A stretch of DNA of 64,000 nucleotides from Lutibacter sp. GTDB lineage: Bacteria; Bacteroidota; Bacteroidia; Flavobacteriales; Flavobacteriaceae. The position numbers were made by a program, and so were the translations under genes. The stretch lies in contig NVWM01000005.1 in assembly GCA_002733665.1 (NCBI GenBank), positions 43,727-107,726 on the forward strand. Direction: 5' to 3'. The notes below the pieces were generated by a model. It was not told the DNA's origin, did not search any database, and saw only the letters and a program-made list of their open reading frames with translations. Shown piece after piece: positions 1 through 7,561 of this stretch (its first letter is position 1; each line of letters starts with the position of its first letter).

Positions 1-1
1 C

Positions 2-157
2 AAACGGATTGTATTAAATGTACTCATAGAAAGTCATTATTATAAAAAAGAAAAAAAGACAGTGCTGCTATTCAAGTTCTCACCAAAAGATTATATACAT
101 AAAGTATGGGAAACGCTCAAAAACATTCAACTAAACGAACATTATTCCAAGTTTTAA
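2..157 (+). CDS. C-terminal end of an unidentified protein (partial)
   Basis: An open frame runs from the window edge to a TAA at 155-157 and gives 51 residues, ending HYSKF. It is lysine- and hydrophobic-rich (VLLFKFSPKDYIHKVW). The gene is convergent with the lipoprotein gene on the other strand, and the two 3' ends overlap by a few bases. The fragment is too short to assign to a family. It could be the tail of a real gene or a chance open frame; its in-frame run to the edge and its position favour a real gene. Confidence 0.45.
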   Translation, partial: KRIVLNVLIESHYYKKEKKTVLLFKFSPKDYIHKVWETLKNIQLNEHYSKF

Positions 158-1494
158 TTATACTTTTCACCGTTAAATTTTAATAGTGTTTTTTGTGTTG
201 TGATTATATCTTTTGCTTCACAATCACCATTTTCATCTATATCGGCTTTCGTATCAGTAATTTTGTTTTTTACTAGAATATCAAAGTATCCGTTTGTCAT
301 ATTGTCTGATATAACCAATAATTTTTCTTCTTTTACAAACTCTCCATAACAGTTTGTATCCCATTCGCCACCAGAAATCATAACATCGTAATTATGCAAT
401 ACCTTTTTCAAAGAGTCACCAGATTTAACAAACAAAGAAATATGTTCATTACTATACGGATTAGCTTTTGACATGTTTAAACGATATATTCGTATGCCAA
501 AGGCTCTTGTTTCCTTAGACACTATGTAAGGCGCTGTATCAATTTTAATTTCTGATAATACTACTGCATCTGAAGCCCATTCACTTGAATATGAACTTTC
601 ATAATAGCGATGCGTTATCTTTCCTGTATTACTATTTATTAATACAATATGACTGTTAAGTTCAAAATCGTATCCATTATCAGTTCCTGCTATTTCAGGG
701 ATTACAACTATAGTTTCGTCACTATTATTAGGTTGAACTTTAGCAACTATTAAATTCTTTTTTATTTTAAACTTATCTAAATTTAGTTGTTGTATCACAC
801 TTTCAATGTGTATTTCTTCTTGAGAAAGATGTTCTATTTTTCCGTTTTCTTCTATTTTAAAAAATGTAGACTCCTCATGTTTATCATCGTTGGACCAATT
901 AATGTGATTAACAGTTATTATATTACTTTCCATTTTAGATTCAATTTTTGACTTGAACCAATCATCTACAATTTCATCGTAAGAAATGACTTCATAATCA
1001 ATCATATCACCATTAAGATCGTAATTAATGAGTACAGATTCCATAGTATTATCACCTAAAAGTATCGTTATAACTATTGAATTAAAGTTTTTTGAAAAAT
1101 TAACTTTGTATGATGCAGTTGCTTTAAAATTACTATCTCCTTCTTCAAAACTAGAATATATTTTTTCGAGTTGAAGGGTTTTGATTTCTTCTTTGTTATA
1201 AAAGTTATTATTATTATTATTATTATTGAAATTATTAAAACTAGTTGAATCAATTAATGGAAATGCTTTAGCCCTTAACTCCTCCAATATTTTATTAAAA
1301 CTGATTGTTAAATTACTAGATAAATCTTGTATAGCATCAACAGCGTCTGCAACTGATAAAATTATGGGTTTTGATTCTTTAGTTTTCTGAGTACAAGAAA
1401 ACAATGTTAATACAATGAGTATATATTGAAAGGTTGTTAAGTAATTACATTTTTGGTTTAGTTGTCTCATTATCAAAATTAAGTAATTTAACAA
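154..1494 (-). CDS. Predicted lipoprotein of unknown function, poly-Asn tract
   Basis: A 446-residue protein with a hydrophobic N-terminus ending in a lipobox (LTLFSC, Cys34). This predicts an outer-membrane or periplasm-anchored lipoprotein. If translation starts at Met9 the signal peptide has a more usual length (Cys at 26) and the overlap with the upstream gene disappears; with the first Met the two genes overlap by 7 bases. Residues about 90-97 form an Asn run encoded by a tandem TTA/AAT trinucleotide tract near 1205-1230. The rest is a soluble mixed alpha/beta sequence with no family I recognise. It sits last in a - strand group of small lipoprotein genes. Confidence 0.75.
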   Translation of the reverse strand: MLNYLILIMRQLNQKCNYLTTFQYILIVLTLFSCTQKTKESKPIILSVADAVDAIQDLSSNLTISFNKILEELRAKAFPLIDSTSFNNFNNNNNNNNFYNKEEIKTLQLEKIYSSFEEGDSNFKATASYKVNFSKNFNSIVITILLGDNTMESVLINYDLNGDMIDYEVISYDEIVDDWFKSKIESKMESNIITVNHINWSNDDKHEESTFFKIEENGKIEHLSQEEIHIESVIQQLNLDKFKIKKNLIVAKVQPNNSDETIVVIPEIAGTDNGYDFELNSHIVLINSNTGKITHRYYESSYSSEWASDAVVLSEIKIDTAPYIVSKETRAFGIRIYRLNMSKANPYSNEHISLFVKSGDSLKKVLHNYDVMISGGEWDTNCYGEFVKEEKLLVISDNMTNGYFDILVKNKITDTKADIDENGDCEAKDIITTQKTLLKFNGEKYN

Positions 1495-2054
1495 TCATTT
1501 TTATTGAAAATTAAATCATCAAAAAGAATTTCATCTAATTTTTCAATTGCTGACTCATCAAATTCTAAATCTGCTTTTAATTCTACTTTATATTGCTTTT
1601 TTGTATCTGGACTTATCCAATATCCGTTTAAAAAATTTTCGTCTTCATCTAAAAATAAAACACCTGAAAAATTATCTTCAACCATACAGTAATTCTTTTT
1701 CAGCATATCGGCTGTGACATTCAATAGCAACCATTTATCCTGATTATCATACTTATACATTACATTTAGCACTGTTAAATTTCCTCCACAAGGATGCACT
1801 TGCTCATTTATATACAAAGAAATTTTTATTGTTTTATTTAAAGTTCCTTTGTATAAAACTCTTCTAATTAAATCTGAATTATCTTCTGATTCTTCAATAT
1901 TAGGTTTTGAGTATTCCACTTCTTCCTTTTTGTCGATAATTTCATTGATCTTATTTGCCGCAATCGTTGGACTATCAACAACCGCGTTCTTTTCTTTTGT
2001 GCTTAGCGAACAAGAAAATAGTGTTATTAGAATTATAATGTATTGAATTTTCAT
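1488..2054 (-). CDS. Predicted lipoprotein of unknown function
   Basis: 188 residues starting with a short signal peptide and lipobox ITLFSC (Cys15), followed by an acidic, Lys/Glu-rich spacer (about residues 18-60) typical of surface or periplasmic lipoprotein tethers. The remainder (about 65-188) is a compact domain with WLLLNVTAD and a C-terminal acidic segment. It is likely cotranscribed with the downstream 446-residue lipoprotein gene, because the stop and start regions overlap. No function can be assigned. Confidence 0.75.
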   Translation of the reverse strand: MKIQYIIILITLFSCSLSTKEKNAVVDSPTIAANKINEIIDKKEEVEYSKPNIEESEDNSDLIRRVLYKGTLNKTIKISLYINEQVHPCGGNLTVLNVMYKYDNQDKWLLLNVTADMLKKNYCMVEDNFSGVLFLDEDENFLNGYWISPDTKKQYKVELKADLEFDESAIEKLDEILFDDLIFNKNDC

Positions 2055-2110
2055 TTTTTAATTATTTAGGTTGTTTTTTGTTGTTGCCGTAATTCATTTG
2101 TATTATCCTT

Positions 2111-2455
2111 TTATATGACATCAATAACTTTCTCCAATAAATAATGAATTACTCCTACTGCAAGTGTTATGACTATAATCGATATAAATCGAATGATTAT
2201 TCCTTTTAAATTATTTTTAAGTTTCTTTTTAAGATAAAAAACATCAGTAAGAATATACAGCACTGCTATTATACTTCCAATGATTGGTACTAACTCTACA
2301 ATGATAGCATTGCGAATTAATAAATATAAGAATGCTAAAAATCCACTTTTTGTACCTGGTTCTGGTCCTAAAATAATCCTTATATATCCAAAAGCAGCTA
2401 TAAATGAAACTCCTATCCAGAACAAATAGGCTAGAAATTGTTTTAAAATAGTCAT
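2111..2455 (-). CDS. Small integral membrane protein
   Basis: 114 residues with three hydrophobic stretches (about 8-27, 42-70 and 87-108) separated by a basic loop, KKKLKNNLKG. This fits a three-helix inner-membrane protein. It lies 10 bases after the 391-residue lipoprotein gene on the same strand, so cotranscription is likely. No family is recognised. Confidence 0.7.
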   Translation of the reverse strand: MTILKQFLAYLFWIGVSFIAAFGYIRIILGPEPGTKSGFLAFLYLLIRNAIIVELVPIIGSIIAVLYILTDVFYLKKKLKNNLKGIIIRFISIIVITLAVGVIHYLLEKVIDVI

Positions 2456-2465
2456 TGTTTATATG

Positions 2466-3641
2466 TTATTTATTGCTGTTTAATTGCATCATAAAAATTG
2501 AATCCTTTTTAACAAACCTACCGTTTTGATGTGAGTTTTGAAAAGAGTGTGATTTTTCAAAACTAGCATAATCTTCTTTGTGTTGGTGTTTTGTTATGTA
2601 TATGTTATCTTGAAAAACATACTGTATATCTAATTTATTCTCATCGCAATTCTTCGCCTTTTTATATTCTAAAAGAAATTCATCATATTCTAATCTAGAG
2701 GATTTTAATGTTCTAATTAAAGAAACATTAAACTTACTTTTAGGTTTCTTCTTCTTATACAGCATATAATTTCTAAAATTACCACCATATCTAATTATAG
2801 CTAATAAATCCCCTTTCTTTTTAATAATTACTTCATTGTGTAAGTAGATACCGTTTGTGAAATCCTCTTTTGTATAGCCTTCTACCCAATCTTCATCACA
2901 TATTGCAATATTATAATAGTTCCCAATAAAATTTCTTAAAACTCCAAAATCACCAATAGGTGTAATTTTTTTTCTTTTATAGGCAGCATAAAAACCAAAA
3001 TCGGTTTCAGATAGTTTTTCAATAATAATTGCTCCTTTATGAATCTTATTGGTGTCAGAATCAATAATATGCGTTTTACCATTTATTAACTCATATTCTC
3101 CTGTAATATCTAGGTTTTCTTCTAAAATAGAATCAAACTCTTTATAATAATTAGTTATAATTTCCCTCTTGTCGGAATTTAGTTTTTCAGACGAAATTCG
3201 ATAGTTTGAACCTTCATATCCAAATCTATTATTAAAGTAAAAGCTGCCGATTTCTTTTTTGTAAGAAAACAAATTATGGATTGTATAATCAGTATCATAT
3301 TCATGTTTAGTATTTTCATCAATGCCATTGCCGTATTTAAAAAAAGTCAATGACAAACTGCTATTCTTGTTTTTTGTTAAAAACGTACCTTTTTTAATTT
3401 GATTCAAAACAAAACTGTCTATTTTAATTTTGTGCTGTTCGTTATTTATATCATAATTTTTCACAACAAAAAAATCATTTCTCCTTTTAGAATAACTTCC
3501 ATTTATAACTAAAGAATCTACTGTTGTATATACGCTGTTAGGCTTTAAATGATAAATCTTAAAGACTGTATCCTTTTCTTCTTTCTTGCAGGAAAACACT
3601 ATGAAAATCAATAACATAGTTGCTAGTTTATAGAATTTCAT
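2466..3641 (-). CDS. Predicted lipoprotein of unknown function
   Basis: 391 residues with a signal peptide and lipobox (LLIFIVFSC, Cys18), followed by KKEEKD, so a periplasmic or outer-membrane lipoprotein is predicted. The mature part is rich in Lys, Asp, Tyr and Phe with many short beta-like segments. No catalytic motif or known domain stands out. It appears to head a two-gene unit with the small membrane protein downstream. Confidence 0.75.
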   Translation of the reverse strand: MKFYKLATMLLIFIVFSCKKEEKDTVFKIYHLKPNSVYTTVDSLVINGSYSKRRNDFFVVKNYDINNEQHKIKIDSFVLNQIKKGTFLTKNKNSSLSLTFFKYGNGIDENTKHEYDTDYTIHNLFSYKKEIGSFYFNNRFGYEGSNYRISSEKLNSDKREIITNYYKEFDSILEENLDITGEYELINGKTHIIDSDTNKIHKGAIIIEKLSETDFGFYAAYKRKKITPIGDFGVLRNFIGNYYNIAICDEDWVEGYTKEDFTNGIYLHNEVIIKKKGDLLAIIRYGGNFRNYMLYKKKKPKSKFNVSLIRTLKSSRLEYDEFLLEYKKAKNCDENKLDIQYVFQDNIYITKHQHKEDYASFEKSHSFQNSHQNGRFVKKDSIFMMQLNSNK

Positions 3642-3698
3642 AGTGTTTGTAGTGAAATATATTAATATTTAAAAGGCAATGATTTATAATTGAGTTAC

Positions 3699-4085
3699 CT
3701 ATGCAGCCGCTTTTTCAACAATCTTCTCTAACTCTTCAAAGACTTTTTTCTGTGGAGCTGCTAAAACAGCTTGTTTTATAACTCCTGCAACAATCTCCAT
3801 TATATTTCTGCGTGCTTTTACGCTCTTTCCAAAATAGGCATGCATCACTTTATTTGGTATAATATAATTAATTTTTACAGTGCTTTCATTTGCAAAAAAT
3901 ACTTTTATTGCATGCATTCCACTTTTTTTGACAACAATACATTGTGCCATTTGACCATTATTATCTACTCTTTGCTCCCAAATATCATATTCTTTTGAGC
4001 ATTCAAAAGTTGATGCTGTTTTTAAATAATTGCAAAGTTTATCTAACGAGTTATACTCTTTTCTAATTTCAATTAAGTTTTCCAT
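3699..4085 (-). CDS. Small cytoplasmic protein of unknown function
   Basis: 128 residues, no signal peptide and no membrane segment. The sequence has an N-terminal helix, a central beta-rich part (MAQCIVVKK, MHAIKVFF) and a C-terminal amphipathic helix ending in an Ala/Lys-rich tail (EELEKIVEKAAA). It is flanked by lipoprotein genes but separated from both by about 60 bases. I do not recognise the family. Confidence 0.65.
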   Translation of the reverse strand: MENLIEIRKEYNSLDKLCNYLKTASTFECSKEYDIWEQRVDNNGQMAQCIVVKKSGMHAIKVFFANESTVKINYIIPNKVMHAYFGKSVKARRNIMEIVAGVIKQAVLAAPQKKVFEELEKIVEKAAA

Positions 4086-4154
4086 TTGTTTGATTATTTT
4101 TAACTAGAAAGCCACTTGTAGTGTGGCTCTCTAATTTATTATTGTATAAATCTA

Positions 4155-5846
4155 TTAAAATGCTCGTACTGCTCTTACTCCATAGTTGGAATTTTTACCT
4201 GCGCTACCCGAAGTTCCGGTAGTTAGGTTGACAACAAAAGCTCCAAGATTACTAGATGATTGCGTAGAACTCCAATGAAATTGATTTGGTATTGCACCTC
4301 CATTTGCTAAGACAGTCGCGTTTACTATGTTTTTGTTTGTGTAATATTCATTCAATTCAAATCTACTTGGTAAAAACCAATCATTATAACCATTCAAACT
4401 CAGGTTAGCAGCAAAATCAGCTGCAGTTCCTGGTGTAGTGCAAATAGCCTCAATTAAAACTGTATTTGCAGCTCCACTACCAATATCTGAATAAGTAGGT
4501 GATACTGTTATACCTTGACAACCCCAAGGTGCCCCAAAACTTTGATTGTTTACTGCAACTACTAAACCATGATTGTTGTCTGTAGGGTCTACCCAAAATA
4601 CGACTCCTCCATCTCTAAAATCACCTATTGTTGCAGGTTCTGCTAAATCATTCAGGTTAATTGTTGCTGTAGCAGCTTCTGTACTTACTGAGTTATCAAC
4701 TGAAATATTAGCCGTAATTGTAGGGTTTGACTCAAAATCGAATGAAGTTGCATTTAATACAGTTAATTCTCCAGTACTTGCATCTATGCTTAGAGCTCCT
4801 GCTGGTGTTTGAGAAGATATGCTAAAACTTAAAGTTCCATCTCCAGTTGCTTGAACAGTTCCCAGAGAATCTCCATTTGTTGGATTTTCATCTATCGTTG
4901 TACTAAAGTCTTGAATACTTAATTCATTTACATTATTAAGATCAATTGTTACTATAGCTGTATTTATTGCATCATCAACATTTACAGTTGCAGTTATTAT
5001 TGGGTTTGTTTCAAAATCAAACAACGTAGCATCGGCAACGGTTAATTCTCCTGTAATTGCATCTATACTTAAAGCACTTGCTGGTGTTTGTGATGCAATG
5101 CTAAAATTTAACGCTGTACCTCCAGTAGTTTGAACTGTACTAATAGATTGTCCATTTATTGGATTTTCATCTATAGCTACTGTTAAATCTTGCATTGTTA
5201 TCTCATTTACATTTACAAGGTTGATAGTTACAGTTGCTGTATTTGTAGCTTCTTCATCAGAAATTGTTGCTGTTATTGTTGGATTTGTTTCAAAATCAAA
5301 TAATGTTGCATCAGCGACAGTTATTTCGCCTGTACTTGCATCTATAGCTAAAGCTCCTGCTGGTGTTTGTGATGCAATACTAAAATTTAAAGTTCCGGTT
5401 CCATTGGTTTGTACAGTACCAATAGATTGCCCATTTGTAGGGTTTTCATTTATGTCGACTCCAAAATTTTGAATAGTCACTTCCAAATTGGTAAGGTTAA
5501 TTGTTACTATTACAGTATTTTCAGCCTCATCAGCAGAAACTGTTGCAGTAATTACTGGGTTTGTTTCAAAATCAAATAAAGCAGCATCTAAAACAGTTAA
5601 TTCTCCTGAACTTGTATTTATACTTAAAGCTCCAATTGGAGTTTGGGATTCAATACTATAAGTTAATGAACTACTACTATCGCTTTGAATTGTACCAATT
5701 ACTTGTCCAACAGTTGGGTTTTCATCAATTGTTACTTCTAAATCTTGAAGGTTTATAAGTACTACGTCATCGTCGTTATTGCAACTATAAGTTACTAGTA
5801 ATAAGGACAGTATTATTAAATTGGTAATTTTGAATGCTTTTTTCAT
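4155..5846 (-). CDS. Cadherin-repeat surface lipoprotein with C-terminal Lcl/DUF1566-like domain
   Basis: 563 residues with a signal peptide and lipobox (LVTYSC, Cys22) and an acidic NNDDD linker. Four cadherin-like repeats of about 92 residues cover about 35-120, 125-211, 218-304 and 311-400. Each carries the pattern DENP..G..(I/L)GTVQ, SI.SQTP..AL.I and LFDFE.NP.ITA. The C-terminal domain (about 405-563), with GGVVFWVDP, GYNDWFLPS, FHWSST and YGVRAVRAF, matches the Lcl/DUF1566 fold found in adhesins and C-type-lectin-like surface proteins. A role in cell-surface binding is inferred. The repeats are close in sequence, so repeat number may vary between strains. Confidence 0.85.
   Translation of the reverse strand: MKKAFKITNLIILSLLLVTYSCNNDDDVVLINLQDLEVTIDENPTVGQVIGTIQSDSSSSLTYSIESQTPIGALSINTSSGELTVLDAALFDFETNPVITATVSADEAENTVIVTINLTNLEVTIQNFGVDINENPTNGQSIGTVQTNGTGTLNFSIASQTPAGALAIDASTGEITVADATLFDFETNPTITATISDEEATNTATVTINLVNVNEITMQDLTVAIDENPINGQSISTVQTTGGTALNFSIASQTPASALSIDAITGELTVADATLFDFETNPIITATVNVDDAINTAIVTIDLNNVNELSIQDFSTTIDENPTNGDSLGTVQATGDGTLSFSISSQTPAGALSIDASTGELTVLNATSFDFESNPTITANISVDNSVSTEAATATINLNDLAEPATIGDFRDGGVVFWVDPTDNNHGLVVAVNNQSFGAPWGCQGITVSPTYSDIGSGAANTVLIEAICTTPGTAADFAANLSLNGYNDWFLPSRFELNEYYTNKNIVNATVLANGGAIPNQFHWSSTQSSSNLGAFVVNLTTGTSGSAGKNSNYGVRAVRAF
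4647..5744 (-). repeat. Four tandem cadherin-like coding repeats
   Basis: Four consecutive units of about 280 bases inside the lipoprotein gene encode near-identical blocks around DATLFDFETNP and IASQTPAGAL. High similarity at both DNA and protein level makes the array prone to recombination and to assembly collapse. Confidence 0.8.
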
Positions 5847-5891
5847 ATTGTTTAAATTTATAGATTGATTTAATAAGTATTTTTAAATATT

Positions 5892-6461
5892 TTAATTGTT
5901 CATTTTTATAGAATTATCATTTATTCCATGTCTAAAAGTAAATGTAGTTCCTCCGTTTTCTGGTTTCAGCATTACGGTATATTCAGTTTTAGAGATATCT
6001 CCATTTTTTGGAAATTTCACAAAAGCCATATACAACGTTGGGTTTTCAATATTCTTTTCGGTTATTAATTGTCCACTTGCCTTTTCTGCTAATTCCCCCA
6101 ATATTGAGAGGTTAATTTTGTCATCTAACTGAAACATAAAGTCTTCCGCTTTTGTTCCTTGTGGCACTTCTAGAGAGATCTCTTGATTTTGTTTCCAAGT
6201 TCCTTGTGTTGAATTCCACTGCCCCATTTTTAAAGAACTAGGATCTTTAGTTACAGTAACGCCTATAATATTTCCTATAGATTTATTGTAAGTAATTGTT
6301 AAATCGGTGTAATAAGCATCTTCTCCAAATTTGCTTTTTATTTCCTTTTCTATTGCTGCAAAACCTTCTGCATTTGCTGGCTGTTTACTTGTTCCTCCTC
6401 CACAAGAAATTAATGCTGTCATTAATATTGCTACGATTGCTAAACTTTTTAATGTTTTCAT
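5892..6461 (-). CDS. Predicted lipoprotein of unknown function
   Basis: 189 residues with a signal peptide and lipobox (TALISC, Cys20, then GGGTS). The mature domain is a small mixed fold with a WNSTQGTWKQN motif near the middle. No conserved family is recognised. It lies 23 bases downstream of the 71-residue membrane protein on the same strand, so the two are probably cotranscribed. Confidence 0.75.
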   Translation of the reverse strand: MKTLKSLAIVAILMTALISCGGGTSKQPANAEGFAAIEKEIKSKFGEDAYYTDLTITYNKSIGNIIGVTVTKDPSSLKMGQWNSTQGTWKQNQEISLEVPQGTKAEDFMFQLDDKINLSILGELAEKASGQLITEKNIENPTLYMAFVKFPKNGDISKTEYTVMLKPENGGTTFTFRHGINDNSIKMNN

Positions 6462-6484
6462 TTGATTGTTTTTAGTTTATAGTT

Positions 6485-6700
6485 TTATTCATCATCATCA
6501 TAACTTCCAAAGAAGAAATATAAAATTCCTCCTCCTAGTATTAAAGCAATTCTGATCACCCATCCCATAGTGTTACCCCACGCATCTACCCATGCAAGTA
6601 ATCTAATGTTGTAGTTAAAAATTGAGAGTACTATAGACATAATACCTAAGGCTGCAAGTAGCAGTCCTCCTTGACCTAATTTTGATTGAATATTTTCCAT
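6485..6700 (-). CDS. Small membrane protein, two predicted helices
   Basis: 71 residues with hydrophobic segments at about 10-30 and 45-65, a Gly-rich second helix (ALILGGGILYFFFG) and an acidic C-terminus SYDDDE. It probably forms a two-gene unit with the lipoprotein gene immediately downstream. The function is unknown. Confidence 0.7.
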   Translation of the reverse strand: MENIQSKLGQGGLLLAALGIMSIVLSIFNYNIRLLAWVDAWGNTMGWVIRIALILGGGILYFFFGSYDDDE

Positions 6701-6823
6701 TTAAATTTGTTTTGATGTGTAAATCTAAATGGAAATAGCGAAGTAAAAAATAGAGAAACTATTTCTGAGGGGTAAGAATAAATAAGCGTGATACTTGAAA
6801 GAATATCCGTAAAAGCAATAAAT

Positions 6824-7561
6824 TTAGTTTTTATTCCAATTTAAAAATGTTGTTACAAAGTGATCTTTTTTCCGAGAGGATACTGGGATTTTCTTGCCAT
6901 TCTTCAAATAAATAACGCCAGATTTTTCGTATTTATCAATAAACTTTAAGTTCACCATATACGATTGATGCGGACGAATAAAATTAGCAGAAGTAAGTCG
7001 TTCTTCAAACTCCTTTAAAGTTTTGGATACCATATATTTTTTACCATCACTACAATAAAAAGTAGTATATCCTTTATCCGATTCACAATATAGTAGTTCA
7101 TTTAAATCAACTACTTGAAAGTTATCATGAAGTGATAGTATTAATTTAGAATCTTCATTATTCCATACCTCTTTTACAGTTTTTAGTTGTTTTTGCTGTT
7201 CTGCAATAGGTAAGTTTTTAACTTTTTCTAATGCTATTTCAAGTTCTTCTACATCTACAGGTTTTAAAAGGTAATCCACAGCTCCTGCTTTAAGCGCATC
7301 AAGAGCAAACTCCTCATAAGCGGTAATAAATATAACTTTAAAATTTAAGTTTGTTGTTTGATCCAAAAAATCAAAAGCAGTACCATCTATAAGATTAATA
7401 TCCAAAAATATTAATTCAGGTTTACAAGAATTTGCTACAACAACTGCATCTTTTACAGATTCACATTCACCAATTACTTCCACATTGGTGTCTATTAACT
7501 GCAATAAATTAAGCAACCCTTTTCTAATATATTCCTTATCTTCTACTACTAGTGCTTTCAT
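6824..7561 (-). CDS. LytTR-family response regulator
   Basis: 245 residues. The N-terminal receiver domain (about 1-120) has acidic residues at VVED, the phospho-acceptor Asp54 (IFLD) and the conserved Lys in LLKPVDVEE. The C-terminal LytTR DNA-binding domain (about 140-240) has LLYCESDKGYTTFY, FIRPHQSYMVNL and KIPVSSRKKD. It is a transcription regulator controlled by phosphorylation. Its start codon overlaps the stop of the upstream TPR histidine kinase gene at 7561, the usual arrangement for LytS/LytR-type pairs in Bacteroidota. Target genes cannot be read from the sequence. Confidence 0.95.
   Translation of the reverse strand: MKALVVEDKEYIRKGLLNLLQLIDTNVEVIGECESVKDAVVVANSCKPELIFLDINLIDGTAFDFLDQTTNLNFKVIFITAYEEFALDALKAGAVDYLLKPVDVEELEIALEKVKNLPIAEQQKQLKTVKEVWNNEDSKLILSLHDNFQVVDLNELLYCESDKGYTTFYCSDGKKYMVSKTLKEFEERLTSANFIRPHQSYMVNLKFIDKYEKSGVIYLKNGKKIPVSSRKKDHFVTTFLNWNKN

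Noticed and set aside
4573-5472. + strand frames across the cadherin repeats
   Set aside because: They are repetitive antisense shadows of the repeat-coding strand.
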